From positions 186,001-250,000 of the forward strand of contig NZ_VKKH01000004.1 of the NCBI RefSeq assembly GCF_007197995.1: 64,000 nucleotides of DNA. Reading direction: 5' to 3'. This document shows, one piece after another, positions 29,921 to 38,991 of the stretch; within the stretch, counting starts at the first letter, position 1, and the number at the start of each line of letters is the position of its first letter. A program made the position numbers and the translations under genes. The DNA is from Aliiglaciecola sp. M165. Lineage in GTDB: Bacteria; Pseudomonadota; Gammaproteobacteria; Enterobacterales; Alteromonadaceae. The notes beneath the pieces were generated by a model. It did no database searches. It was not told the DNA's origin and worked only from the letters and a program-made list of their open reading frames with translations.

Positions 29921-31945
29921 TTATTCTGTCGGAAAACTCAACGTAAATACTGAGCCTTTATTTTGCTCACTTTCAACTTTAACGCTACCGCCAATTTTCT
30001 CTACAAAGTTCTTTGCGTCATAGGCACCTATACCCATCCCGGCATTTCCTTTTGTCGTGTCAAAAGGTTTGAATAAGCGGTTTTCGATGAAATCTTTACT
30101 CATTCCCTCACCTGAATCGGTAATGATAACCAACAAGAAACGATGATCGACGGACAAATCAACGGTAATAATTACCTCACCATCGTCTGGCGTAGCTTGC
30201 TGTGCATTACTGATCAGGTGATACATAACATTACAGAATTTTTCTTCATCTATCACCAGTTGTTTTTCCTGCACAACATTTAATTTTGGTATAGGGAGGT
30301 TGCCAGAACACTTTTGATGAATAACGTCATGCAAACGCTCGGAGACGTCGCATAACTTGTGGTGACTTTTTTGCTGTTCATTTTTATCCGTCAGCTGCCT
30401 AAGCATTTTATCCATTCGTGCTTTGGTGTGTTCAAGGGTTTCAAAGGTGTCAGCAATAAATTCTGGATTATCTTTGTGCTGCTCTGCATTCGCAAGGATA
30501 AGGTCAATCTGAGCAAGCACGTTTTTTAGATCGTGCAAGACAAAGGCAGACATTCTATTGAATGCCGCAAACTGCGCGTTCTCAGCAACCTCTTTACCCG
30601 CTTCATTGTGAAAAACATAACTAGACACCTGTGCCGTCACTGCAGACAAATAGTCTCGCAATTCCCAATTTAATTTTCTCGACTCTTGTTGGTTGTTGAG
30701 TAAAGCCAGCCCCCACAGAGATCCTGACTTATAAATCGGTAATACAATTTGGAATGAGCATTCGTTTAATAAAGCATGGTTAAGTTTTAGCCCTTCGTAA
30801 ACGAAGGGCTTGTAACGCAACTCTTCGATATCAATGATCCACTCTTTGTTTTCACAGTATTGACATAACTCCTGAACCAACTGCCATTCTTTGTCAGTCA
30901 ATTCTTGTTGATGAATTGACGCTTTTACGTTGAGCAATTGACCTTCTTTTTTAAGCAACATTCCTTCTTCATATTCGATAGCCTGCATTAACCCATTCAA
31001 CGCGTTTTGGTATACGGCACTGATGTCAGACTCGTTTGAAGGTAATGCTTCGGTCAACTTCAACCATTCAATTCGATAATCGAACTGGTTTGCAAAGAAG
31101 TGTTTGGTGATGAATACACGAATTTTCACCCGCAAACTATTGGATAAAAACAGTGTCATGAGCAAGGCAGTCGAAAGCGCAATAAGCACAATCTGAATTG
31201 TGCCCCCCCACTCGCCACCAATATATTTGACGAAATAGCCGGCTAATGCCATTAAAAACAAATAGCCCCCTGCCACCATCAACAACGAGCTATGTAAGAC
31301 GATTTCACGGGAGATAAAAATATCAACCCCCCAATGTTTGATTCGGCGTATCGCCAAAACCAACAACGGCAACAGCGCTGTATAGATATATCCACGAGCG
31401 GCGATGTAATTCACTTCAATACTGCCGACCATCGCAGCATTAGCAAAGGTAACAAACTCAAATAAATTTGTTGCACCCAGGTATAGAATCAAAGGTTTGT
31501 AGGCCCACTTATGCTCTCCAGCTTGACGATAAATCAACTCAAGCATGACCAATACTTGCAAGGCAATAACGGTTTGGATAACGAAGCTCCAGGACACAGG
31601 CATAACGACCGTGTATGACAATGCGATCGATGCAACAGGTATTGCGATCATTATCAATGAAAACGGGCTGGCAAGAACTTGCTTCAAGCTTCTGAAGTCG
31701 TTTTTTATACACGAAAGCAAAAATACCAACCAAATCAATTGCTTAAATGTATCAAATACCAACAAATTGTGCAGATTAATGGCTCCGAACAACATATTGA
31801 TATGAAACAGTGACCAACACGCAGTGCCTGCAGTAGCTAGTATTAACAAATACTTTGCTAATCCAGATTTACGCACAGTAAATAGCAGTAACAACAGTAA
31901 GCTGTAGCTCACTGCACTCAATGCAAAACCGAGATCAGCAATCAT
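29921..31945 (-). CDS. prsK: Histidine kinase PrsK (PEP-CTERM system)
   Basis: A 674-residue sensor kinase with about eight N-terminal membrane helices (roughly residues 1-285), a GAF-like domain (about 310-440), a phospho-acceptor helix with AFVLHDLKNVLAQ (His about 475) and a C-terminal HATPase with ISNAQQA, DSGEGM and GMGIGAYDAKNFVEKIGG. This arrangement matches the PEP-CTERM-associated kinase PrsK. The gene ends 29 bases before prsR on the same strand, so they are co-transcribed, and it starts 52 bases after a KAS III-like gene. The membrane part presumably senses an envelope signal. Confidence 0.88.
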   Translation of the reverse strand: MIADLGFALSAVSYSLLLLLLFTVRKSGLAKYLLILATAGTACWSLFHINMLFGAINLHNLLVFDTFKQLIWLVFLLSCIKNDFRSLKQVLASPFSLIMIAIPVASIALSYTVVMPVSWSFVIQTVIALQVLVMLELIYRQAGEHKWAYKPLILYLGATNLFEFVTFANAAMVGSIEVNYIAARGYIYTALLPLLVLAIRRIKHWGVDIFISREIVLHSSLLMVAGGYLFLMALAGYFVKYIGGEWGGTIQIVLIALSTALLMTLFLSNSLRVKIRVFITKHFFANQFDYRIEWLKLTEALPSNESDISAVYQNALNGLMQAIEYEEGMLLKKEGQLLNVKASIHQQELTDKEWQLVQELCQYCENKEWIIDIEELRYKPFVYEGLKLNHALLNECSFQIVLPIYKSGSLWGLALLNNQQESRKLNWELRDYLSAVTAQVSSYVFHNEAGKEVAENAQFAAFNRMSAFVLHDLKNVLAQIDLILANAEQHKDNPEFIADTFETLEHTKARMDKMLRQLTDKNEQQKSHHKLCDVSERLHDVIHQKCSGNLPIPKLNVVQEKQLVIDEEKFCNVMYHLISNAQQATPDDGEVIITVDLSVDHRFLLVIITDSGEGMSKDFIENRLFKPFDTTKGNAGMGIGAYDAKNFVEKIGGSVKVESEQNKGSVFTLSFPTE

Positions 31946-31997
31946 GGCAGTAACACGTTAATATTTTCAACAACTAAAACACCTTTCTCATTAACCA

Positions 31998-33122
31998 CTA
32001 GCGTTTTTGCACGACCATACTACCAATTGAATAGCCTGCACCAAACGAGCAAATCAGTCCATAGTCACCAGATTGTAAGTCTCGATGATGCAAATTAAAC
32101 GCAATGATGGAACCAGCAGATGCTGTATTAGCATAACGATCTAGCACGATAGGTGCCTCTTCAGTGCTTGGTTGTCGACCAAGCAATTTTTTAGTAATTA
32201 AGGTGTTCATGTTGATATTGGCCTGATGTAACCACCAACGCTTAACATTCTCTGGGGTCAGGTCGTGACGAAGTAAATGTGCGGCAATATGCTCGGCAGC
32301 CATAGGGCAAACTTCCTTGAACACCTTACGTCCTGCTTGATGGAACAATTTGTCCTCAGTATATGGGGATGACTCATAAGCATGGCTCATGTAGCCAAAA
32401 TTGGATCGAATGTTGTTCGAAAAATCGGTAACGGCTTTAGTACTTAGAATATCAAATTGATGTTCACTGGTTGCAGTTTCCCGATCTTCAATGACCATTG
32501 CCGTGGCGACATCGCCAAAAATAAAGTGACTATCTCTATCTTTATAATTTATCTGTGGAGATACCAACTCAGGATTAATTACCAACACACATTTAGCGGT
32601 TTGCGCCGCAATCATCTCATAAGCTCTGTGTACGCCAAATGTTGCTGCTGAACAGGCGACCAGCATATCGAATGCGAACCCTTTGATCCCCAGTTCACCC
32701 TGAACTTCTATCGCAATTGCTGGATAGGAACGTTGCGTGTAAGCACATGAAACTATCACAGCATCAACATCTGCTGGGGTTTTATTCGCTGCTTTAAGTG
32801 CTTTATGCGCCGCTTCAATCGCAATTTCTGCCTGATGAGAAAGTTCATCGTCAGCACGTTCCGCAATTCTTGGGCGCATTCTATCGACATCGAGCACACC
32901 GTCTTTTTCGTAAATATAACGGCTTTGTATCCCAGATGCTTTTTCAACAAACTCAGCACTCGAAAAAGGTTTTGCTTCAATTTCACCGTTTTCAATCTCG
33001 ATTTTGTACTCTTGATTGAATTTTTCTGCAAAGGCGTTGTAGCTATCCACCAGTTCTTCGTTTGATATGCTGTGTGGAGGCGTCCATAGGCCTGACCCAC
33101 TTATTACGACTTGCTTTGTCAT
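31998..33122 (-). CDS. Beta-ketoacyl-ACP synthase III-like protein
   Basis: A 374-residue thiolase-fold condensing enzyme of the FabH-like group. The catalytic triad is visible: Cys in LVACSAATFG, His in WWLHQANINM and Asn in YANTASAGSI. It is longer than FabH (about 317 residues), with an insertion around residues 25-75 (EKFNQEYKIEIENGEIEA region). It may prime fatty acid synthesis with medium-chain acyl groups or act in a specialised lipid pathway; I do not assign it as the main FabH. It is directly upstream of prsK-prsR on the same strand, so a link to envelope lipid state is possible (inference). Confidence 0.83.
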   Translation of the reverse strand: MTKQVVISGSGLWTPPHSISNEELVDSYNAFAEKFNQEYKIEIENGEIEAKPFSSAEFVEKASGIQSRYIYEKDGVLDVDRMRPRIAERADDELSHQAEIAIEAAHKALKAANKTPADVDAVIVSCAYTQRSYPAIAIEVQGELGIKGFAFDMLVACSAATFGVHRAYEMIAAQTAKCVLVINPELVSPQINYKDRDSHFIFGDVATAMVIEDRETATSEHQFDILSTKAVTDFSNNIRSNFGYMSHAYESSPYTEDKLFHQAGRKVFKEVCPMAAEHIAAHLLRHDLTPENVKRWWLHQANINMNTLITKKLLGRQPSTEEAPIVLDRYANTASAGSIIAFNLHHRDLQSGDYGLICSFGAGYSIGSMVVQKR

Positions 33123-33218
33123 TTATTAGAATCCGATATTTTTAACAACTATTAACCGCATAAGCTTAGCGGTTTCATTGCCAAAAGTCATGACACAAAT
33201 GGTGGTCGGGCCTTGTAC

Positions 33219-33244
33219 AAAAAAGGCTACTCAATTGAGTAGCC
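33219..33244 (-). terminator. Intrinsic terminator of the sigma/anti-sigma operon
   Basis: A perfect 20-base palindrome (33225-33244; GGCTACTCAA and its complement) is followed on the minus strand by six T (33224-33219). It lies about 54 bases past the stop of the coiled-coil protein gene and separates that operon from the ketoacyl synthase gene. Confidence 0.87.
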
Positions 33245-33297
33245 TAAAAGATGACTAGAGTATATTTTATTTCTTCGTATGATGCGTCAGTTCTCCG

Positions 33298-34251
33298 CTA
33301 AAAAACATAGCCTTCGGACCTTTCTATCAATTTTTTAACCGATAGATTATCTTTTACGCATGACTGTACGTCTTTGTTTTTGAAGACATAGATTCGATCC
33401 TGGCGAGTACGCTGCTCGGCAGACCCGAACCTCGACAAAACGAAACTGATGTTTTCAGATTCGGGGAGTGCCTTTAGGCCATTACCATATTTGCATAACG
33501 TAGTGGCAACATTGCTTTCAAACTGCGCGAGAAACTCAGCATATTGCTTTTTCCGCAAGGCGACTTTTTCAGCGTTCCTTTGTCTTTGCTCTTCAGCGAG
33601 TTTTTTACTGAGCTTCTCAACCTCTTCTTGCTGCGATTGCAAGGTGTTAATTTCAGTTTGCAGTTCATTTTTTTCTGCTGTTAATTCTTTTCGGCGCTCG
33701 CCGTCAGCATTACGCATTTGAAATTCAATGTCTCTTAACCGACGCTCGTTGTTCCTGCGTTGCCAAGAGTAATCACGTTCTTCCTGACGCAGATCTCTTA
33801 GCCTTTCTCTGGCTTGTTCCATTGCTTCATGCGCATGTTCCATTGCTGCTTCGACTTCTTCTGACCATTCACTATCATCAATATCAATGAGATAGGTTCC
33901 TTCACCACCAGAAATAGCTGGAAGCGGTGGTACAGGAGGTTTAGGTGCAACAATCATGTCGTGCCCGTCCCAGAATTCGAATGAAAAGCTATTACGACCC
34001 GAACTTGTGCTCACTTCAAACACAACACCTTGATTCGCCAAATAAGTCACTTCAAAATTTCTGACCGTAATCCCTTCTCTTTTATCACCCTGTTTCAGCG
34101 ATGTTTTTAAGATATTGCTCATAATTTCCAGCTCATTGTTAAGCTCGACCAGGTTAGTTTTAGCCATAGCATTTGCGCATAACATACTGGAAACTAGCAT
34201 TGCGATACTGGCGGAAATCAACGTTCGTTTTGTGCTCTTAAAAGTTTTCAT
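33298..34251 (-). CDS. Secreted coiled-coil protein of an ECF sigma operon
   Basis: I do not recognise a named family. The 317-residue protein has a signal peptide (about residues 1-30, ending ANAMA), a beta-rich N-terminal part, a Pro-rich hinge (APKPPVPPLP near 101-110) and a long charged coiled coil (about 125-235, rich in Glu, Arg, Gln and Lys), then a C-terminal domain with two Cys (CKYGNG and SCVKDN) that could form a disulfide. It is the last gene of the operon, 13 bases after the anti-sigma gene, with an AGGAG ribosome site. A periplasmic sensor or effector acting with the anti-sigma factor is plausible (inference). Confidence 0.7.
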   Translation of the reverse strand: MKTFKSTKRTLISASIAMLVSSMLCANAMAKTNLVELNNELEIMSNILKTSLKQGDKREGITVRNFEVTYLANQGVVFEVSTSSGRNSFSFEFWDGHDMIVAPKPPVPPLPAISGGEGTYLIDIDDSEWSEEVEAAMEHAHEAMEQARERLRDLRQEERDYSWQRRNNERRLRDIEFQMRNADGERRKELTAEKNELQTEINTLQSQQEEVEKLSKKLAEEQRQRNAEKVALRKKQYAEFLAQFESNVATTLCKYGNGLKALPESENISFVLSRFGSAEQRTRQDRIYVFKNKDVQSCVKDNLSVKKLIERSEGYVF

Positions 34252-34264
34252 TTTCTACTCCTAA

Positions 34265-34936
34265 TTATTCGTTTGTAACAGGTAACGACGCTTCACCGGA
34301 CCAGGGTTGTGCGTTGGCACTATCGAATATTTCTTGTTGTAATTGATTTAGTTGACGCGCGTAAAAAATTTGATCTTCACTACGCTGCTCATTGATAAAT
34401 TTGATCAGTTCGCCGAAATCTTCTTTACGTTCTTGTCGACTAGAGGCCAGCAAATAGTTGGTCAATTGAGTACTCGCATCCAACTGTTGTTCTCGCAAGG
34501 ACTGGGCATAAGCATTCATTGCAAGTTGTTGATTTTGTTGGAATTCAGCAAGTCGTTGATCGACTATCATTTGCACATCTGAAGAACGATTTTTATTGAA
34601 ACTCACTGTTAATTGGCCGTTTTCAACCTGTGCTTCGAACCCACTAAAAACCAATACAACGGCGAAGATAGATAACGCTGTAGACAACGCTGGAAAGCCT
34701 GACCATTGCCACCATTTTGTTTGCTCACCCTGTTCAAAAGTAGAGGCACGATCCCAATTTGGCACCTCAGCTGCTTGGTAGTCCTGAGCTTTCAACAGTG
34801 TGCTGTTGACCATTTGAACTTGCTGGGCAAATTCTTCATCTTGTGCACAGCGTTGTTCAAACGCCTGACGTTGTTGGTCATCTAACTCGCCTTCCATCCA
34901 AGCGGCAAGTAATTGTTGTTCGTTCAAATTAGGCAT
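34265..34936 (-). CDS. Membrane anti-sigma-factor-like protein
   Basis: A 223-residue single-pass protein: a cytoplasmic N-terminal segment (about 1-75) beginning MPNLNEQQLLAAWMEGELDD, one membrane helix (about 80-98, FPALSTALSIFAVVLVFSGF) and a periplasmic, Gln-rich, probably coiled-coil C-terminus. The N-terminus resembles the short helical domain of anti-sigma factors, but the usual zinc-binding His/Cys pattern is absent. The ATG at 34936 has GGAGG at six bases and overlaps the sigma-factor stop by eight bases, so translation is coupled. Position and topology argue for an anti-sigma factor; sequence similarity alone is weak. Confidence 0.7.
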   Translation of the reverse strand: MPNLNEQQLLAAWMEGELDDQQRQAFEQRCAQDEEFAQQVQMVNSTLLKAQDYQAAEVPNWDRASTFEQGEQTKWWQWSGFPALSTALSIFAVVLVFSGFEAQVENGQLTVSFNKNRSSDVQMIVDQRLAEFQQNQQLAMNAYAQSLREQQLDASTQLTNYLLASSRQERKEDFGELIKFINEQRSEDQIFYARQLNQLQQEIFDSANAQPWSGEASLPVTNE

Positions 34937-35471
34937 ATTCAACCTCCATAAAGGTTTTTAATTTTGCGAGCGCACTGTACAACTGCGATTTTGCAGTATT
35001 TGATGAAATCCCCAGCTGTTCTGCTATTTCATCAAACGTAAACTGACCAAAAAACTTCAGCTCAACAACGGCCTTTTGAGACATCGGCAATCGCTGCATA
35101 GCTTCAACTAATTGATGATTATGCTGAGATTTGGCTAACACTTGTTCCAAACTCGGCTCTGTACTCTCTATTTCAGGGCTATCTTCTAGCCCTTGGTGCG
35201 GTTTTTTACGCCGATAAAACTCAATACAGCGGTAGTGTGCAATCTTAAACAACCAGCCTCTGAAGCTACCGTCTCCGCGATAGTTTGCTAGATTTCGAAA
35301 CACAGAAATAAAAACTTCTTGCATCAAATCCAACGCATCGTGGTTGTTCCCTGTCATGCGAATACCATAATTGTATATTTGGGCTTCATAGCGTTTGATT
35401 AAATTCAACCAGGCACGTTTGTTTCCGCTTAATGCCTTTTGAATGAGGTGTTCATCGCTCTTCTCAAACAC
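34929..35471 (-). CDS. ECF-type RNA polymerase sigma factor
   Basis: A 180-residue sigma-70-family protein with region 2 (about 20-90: DALDLMQEVFISVFRNLANY, GSFRGWLFKIAHYRCIEFYRR) and region 4 (about 120-172: LPMSQKAVVELKFFGQFTFDEIAEQLGIS). It lacks regions 1 and 3, as expected for the extracytoplasmic-function group. The start is a GTG at 35471 with only a weak ribosome site. It is the first gene of a three-gene operon with an anti-sigma-like membrane protein and a secreted coiled-coil protein, so it probably responds to an envelope signal. Confidence 0.9.
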   Translation of the reverse strand: MFEKSDEHLIQKALSGNKRAWLNLIKRYEAQIYNYGIRMTGNNHDALDLMQEVFISVFRNLANYRGDGSFRGWLFKIAHYRCIEFYRRKKPHQGLEDSPEIESTEPSLEQVLAKSQHNHQLVEAMQRLPMSQKAVVELKFFGQFTFDEIAEQLGISSNTAKSQLYSALAKLKTFMEVEYA

Positions 35472-35545
35472 TTATTAGTAATCCTTTGTTTTAGTTATTG
35501 ATAAAGTCGACACGCTTTTTAAAAAAGTTTGGATATCAACAATAA

Positions 35546-36457
35546 TTATTTAGTTAAGGTAGGAATAGGCATTAGTGGCGACAATAATTCGGCTAATAAT
35601 CTGAATAGTCGGATACGTGTAGTACCCGCTCTCCAAACTAAGCCAATTTCGCGAAACGCATTGTTTTCGGCAGGCATCGAGATCAGCGGTGAAGTACTAA
35701 GAATATGATGTTTGATAGCTAATTCAGGCATAAAGGTATAACCCAATTTGCTATTCGCAATCTGAACCAGCGTATATAAACTTGAAGCGGCTAGATTGTT
35801 AACCTGTTCTGCATGTTGCAACCCACATGCGCTAACCGCATGTCCTGTCATGCAGTGTTCTTTTTGCAGTAAAAATACACTTTGTTTTGGCAATGCCGAG
35901 ACATCCATGGGTTGTGGCAATGTGCTGACGAGATCACTGTGGGCGATTAAATGAAAAGGATCATGACCAATAACCAGCTGTTTACATCCAGGCGTATCCA
36001 TTGGTAAAGCAAGGATCAATATGTCGAGTTCGCCATCGCCCAACTGTTTTAACAAATTCTCAGTAGTATCTTCTTGCAACTGCAAATTGATATCCGGCAG
36101 CTCGCTATTCACAGTGTTAATAACATCTTCAAATACAAAAGGCGCAATGGTTGGAATAACCCCGAGCTTTAGATTTCCTGCCTGCCAATTGCCGGCAGTT
36201 TGCGCAAAATCAACCAATTCATTTGCATCATTTAGCAGTTTTCTACTTTTCTCAACAAGCTCCAACCCAAACGGTGTAAACACAAAGGTTTTGTGATCCC
36301 TTTCTAACAGTTGACAACCAAACTGTTCCTCCAAGTTTTGGATAGCGGTGCTCAGCGTCGACTGGCTAACGTGACACTGTTGTGCTGCCTTATTAAAATG
36401 CTGCACTTGATGCAAGGTGACAAGATACTGAAGGTGTTTAAGGTTTGGCCATTTCAT
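35546..36457 (-). CDS. oxyR: LysR-family peroxide regulator OxyR
   Basis: The 303-residue protein has an N-terminal LysR winged HTH (about 5-62, FNKAAQQCHVSQSTLSTAIQ) and a periplasmic-binding-protein-like effector domain. In that domain the sequence EHCMTGHAVSAC places two cysteines nine residues apart, exactly as the redox-active Cys199 and Cys208 of E. coli OxyR; VFLLQKEHC and NSKLGYTFMPELA also follow OxyR. Oxidation by hydrogen peroxide would form a disulfide and switch on defence genes. No catalase or peroxiredoxin gene is adjacent. Confidence 0.88.
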   Translation of the reverse strand: MKWPNLKHLQYLVTLHQVQHFNKAAQQCHVSQSTLSTAIQNLEEQFGCQLLERDHKTFVFTPFGLELVEKSRKLLNDANELVDFAQTAGNWQAGNLKLGVIPTIAPFVFEDVINTVNSELPDINLQLQEDTTENLLKQLGDGELDILILALPMDTPGCKQLVIGHDPFHLIAHSDLVSTLPQPMDVSALPKQSVFLLQKEHCMTGHAVSACGLQHAEQVNNLAASSLYTLVQIANSKLGYTFMPELAIKHHILSTSPLISMPAENNAFREIGLVWRAGTTRIRLFRLLAELLSPLMPIPTLTK

Positions 36458-36655
36458 ACAAACGCGATTCTGAAAAACTGATTAGTATCACTAGTTTAAA
36501 TCAATTTTTTAAATATTGTTACTTACCTGTTCGTTCCAGCCAAAAATTCGCACAGTTAGCGAATCGGAATTGGGATGCGGCAATCAGGCGAAAGCTTGAT
36601 TTACAATCTCTTCCGACAATTGATATGCATTAATACTTTGTGAGTTAAAGGTCAC

Positions 36656-36681
36656 AAAAAAAGGCGCTAACGCGCCTTTTT
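36656..36681 (-). terminator. Bidirectional intrinsic terminator after the phosphate transporter gene
   Basis: GGCGC (36663-36667) and GCGCC (36672-36676) enclose a TAAC loop and are flanked by seven A on the left and five T on the right, so the stem works as a terminator in both directions. It lies just past the stop of the minus-strand pit gene. Confidence 0.85.
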
Positions 36682-36697
36682 ACAAAATTGTAATACG

Positions 36698-37966
36698 TTA
36701 AACCGTAAATATGGCCTTTAACATATAGAAGAAAACAACTGACAGCGCTGCCCCCGCCGGTAAAGTAATAACCCAGGAAACAACAATATTTCTGACCACG
36801 CCAAGATTCAATGCCGCAATTCCTCTTGCCATGCCCACACCCAGCACAGCCCCAACAAGTGTCTGTGTGGTTGATATGGGTAGGCCTGTACCAGAAGCTA
36901 TTACGACAGTAGACGCAGCTGCTAATTCGGCAGCAAAACCTCGGCTTGGCGTAAGATGTGTAATTCCCTTGCCGATAGTACGGATAACGCGGTGACCAAA
37001 CAATGCTAAGCCCGCTACAATACCGAAGGCTCCCAGGGGTAAAATCCACCATTCAAGAGGGGTCTTTGCAACAATCTCACCACCGTTGTTTACTACTGAC
37101 ACAACTGCAGCCAATGGCCCGATAGCATTGGCAACGTCATTGGAACCATGCGCAAATGCCATACAACAAGCTGTGACGATCATTAATATCGCAAAGACTT
37201 TTTCAACATTGGTGTAGTGCATGGATTTGTCTAAACTTTCATCAAATTTAATTCGGTTGATGTAAAACCGCCCAACCAAACCGATGGCTATCGCTATGCC
37301 AATTGCCCATGAGTACCCTTCAATTTGGCTAAGGTTTAGACCAACATGTTTTAATCCTTTTTTGATGGTAACCAACGCCATTACAAAACCGGCAAGCGCC
37401 ATATAAAACGGCACATATCGTTTAGCACTTTTGAATGGATTATCAGTGTCAAAAATAAGCCGTTGAGCACTAATAAAGATCAAGTAAGCGATGAATCCCG
37501 AAATCGCCGGTGTGATCACCCAGCTAGCAACGATACCCCCTACTTTCGACCATACAACGGCATCAGCACTCACTCCCACGGCGGCAAAGCCAACGATTGC
37601 GCCAATAATTGAGTGCGTTGTTGAGACCGGCCAACCCAAATAGGATGCCACAGCTAGCCATATTCCAGCTGAGAGCAGCGCAGATATCATGCCGAATACC
37701 AATAACTCCGGAGTATCGACAAAATAGGCTGCATCGATGATACCTTTTCGGATAGTCGCTGTAACTTCTCCGCCCGCCAAATAGGCGCCGGCGAATTCAA
37801 ATATCATGGCAATAAAGATTGCTTGTTTAATCGTAAGCGCTTTTGAACCTACGGATGTGCCCATGGCATTGGCCACGTCGTTCGCACCAACCCCCCATGC
37901 CATTAAAAAGCCGACCGCAGCCGCGATTACTATCAGGATAATCCCGTAACTATTTATAATTTCCAT
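36698..37966 (-). CDS. pit: Low-affinity inorganic phosphate transporter (Pit family)
   Basis: A 422-residue inner-membrane protein with about ten helices in two inverted halves. Each half has the Pit signature: GVGANDVANAMGTSVG near residue 25 and FAHGSNDVANAIGPLAA near residue 280. It takes up phosphate as a metal-phosphate complex driven by the proton gradient. The gene follows a DUF47 protein by 11 bases on the same strand, the standard pairing in which the DUF47 protein modulates the transporter. Confidence 0.92.
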   Translation of the reverse strand: MEIINSYGIILIVIAAAVGFLMAWGVGANDVANAMGTSVGSKALTIKQAIFIAMIFEFAGAYLAGGEVTATIRKGIIDAAYFVDTPELLVFGMISALLSAGIWLAVASYLGWPVSTTHSIIGAIVGFAAVGVSADAVVWSKVGGIVASWVITPAISGFIAYLIFISAQRLIFDTDNPFKSAKRYVPFYMALAGFVMALVTIKKGLKHVGLNLSQIEGYSWAIGIAIAIGLVGRFYINRIKFDESLDKSMHYTNVEKVFAILMIVTACCMAFAHGSNDVANAIGPLAAVVSVVNNGGEIVAKTPLEWWILPLGAFGIVAGLALFGHRVIRTIGKGITHLTPSRGFAAELAAASTVVIASGTGLPISTTQTLVGAVLGVGMARGIAALNLGVVRNIVVSWVITLPAGAALSVVFFYMLKAIFTV

Positions 37967-37977
37967 TGCGAAAAACC

Positions 37978-38655
37978 TTAACCTGCCAACATCAATTCGA
38001 GTCTAGCGCCAACGCGCTCCGCTACATCAGCCAACTCGCCAACCCATTCAATGATGTTATATAAAAACATCACTTCCACTGGGTTTAAGTCTGCTTCAAG
38101 TTCTAACAACGTTCTTCGTAATCCGACTTGCATGAAGTCTGTGTCATCTTCGATGAGGTCTAATTTTTTGATCATGGTTTCAACCAAATCAACTTCGCGC
38201 CCTTTAAAACCTGCCTCTAGTAGCTCATCAAGCTCATTGATAACATTTTTTGCTTGTGAAGTGGCATCCAGACAACGTTCTAAATATTGGGCAAACCCAT
38301 CTTTAATTTGCGCTGGAATTTGCAGTTTCCGGCCGAGCACACGACCCGATATGTCTTTTGCTTTGTTGGCAATTTTATCTTGCTGAGTGAGCAATCCCAG
38401 AATGTCCGAACGCTGAATTGGCATGAACAGTCCGCTAGGTAAATTGGTTCGCAATTCTCGTTTAATCTTATCTGCTTCTTTCTCAAGCTTTGAGATTTGT
38501 TGTTGAACCTGTTCTGCAGCGTCCCAATCGTTTTGATAAACGTGCTGAAAAAAAGATGTAAGTAGCTGACTACATTGGTCGACCTTATTGATGTGGTCTT
38601 CCAATGGCTTTAGGGGCGATTTAGCAAACACTCCCAAAAAGGAATTTGTAGGCAT
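37978..38655 (-). CDS. DUF47/PhoU-like phosphate transport regulator
   Basis: A 225-residue, all-helical cytoplasmic protein of the DUF47 (TIGR00153) family, distantly related to PhoU. It opens MPTNSFLGVFAKSPLKPLED and has FMPIQRSDILGLLTQQDKIA, with acidic residues expected to bind metal. Proteins of this family are encoded next to Pit transporters and are thought to adjust their activity. It is the first gene of the pair; a TATGAT (38703-38698 on the minus strand) is a possible -10. Confidence 0.9.
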   Translation of the reverse strand: MPTNSFLGVFAKSPLKPLEDHINKVDQCSQLLTSFFQHVYQNDWDAAEQVQQQISKLEKEADKIKRELRTNLPSGLFMPIQRSDILGLLTQQDKIANKAKDISGRVLGRKLQIPAQIKDGFAQYLERCLDATSQAKNVINELDELLEAGFKGREVDLVETMIKKLDLIEDDTDFMQVGLRRTLLELEADLNPVEVMFLYNIIEWVGELADVAERVGARLELMLAG

Positions 38656-38991
38656 AAGATTTCTCTTTTAACTTTCGTTTGGCCATTACTGCGACGCATC
38701 ATACTTGAAACTTTCTTAGCTTTACATGACTTTTACGCACAAAAGTCGAGCCGGGTAAATTTCAATCCAATGATAATTTAAGCTCACTAACGCAGAAAAA
38801 CCGAGTAAAAGTTAACGACAAACAACAACAAAGCGATGTCAAAGTAAGCTAACAATTGCATCGACATTGCGATATCGCTTAACAAATCATATCTGAGCTT
38901 AACTTATCTCAAAAAATCAAATAATTAAGCTTATTTAACCGCGCCTTTAGGCTATGCTAAAAGGCATAGTTTTAAAATTAAGGAAGCTGAA
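38656..38991. other. Divergent intergenic region between the pit operon and the GcvR-like gene
   Basis: This 336-base AT-rich gap must carry promoters for both directions. I can point only to a possible -10 for the minus strand at 38703-38698, and to a short dyad, TATGC and GCATA, near 38952-38967 just before the plus-strand gene. I looked for tandem pho-box repeats and did not find a convincing one. No small gene is evident. Confidence 0.4.

Noticed and set aside
34740-34775. A sigma-54 promoter-like TGGCAC-TGC sequence
   Set aside because: It lies inside the anti-sigma-like gene on the opposite strand with no gene to serve; a chance match.
38700-38740. A PhoB box in front of the phosphate genes
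   Set aside because: The TTTACAT and TTTACGC repeats are too far from the CTGTCAT consensus and from the 11-base period.
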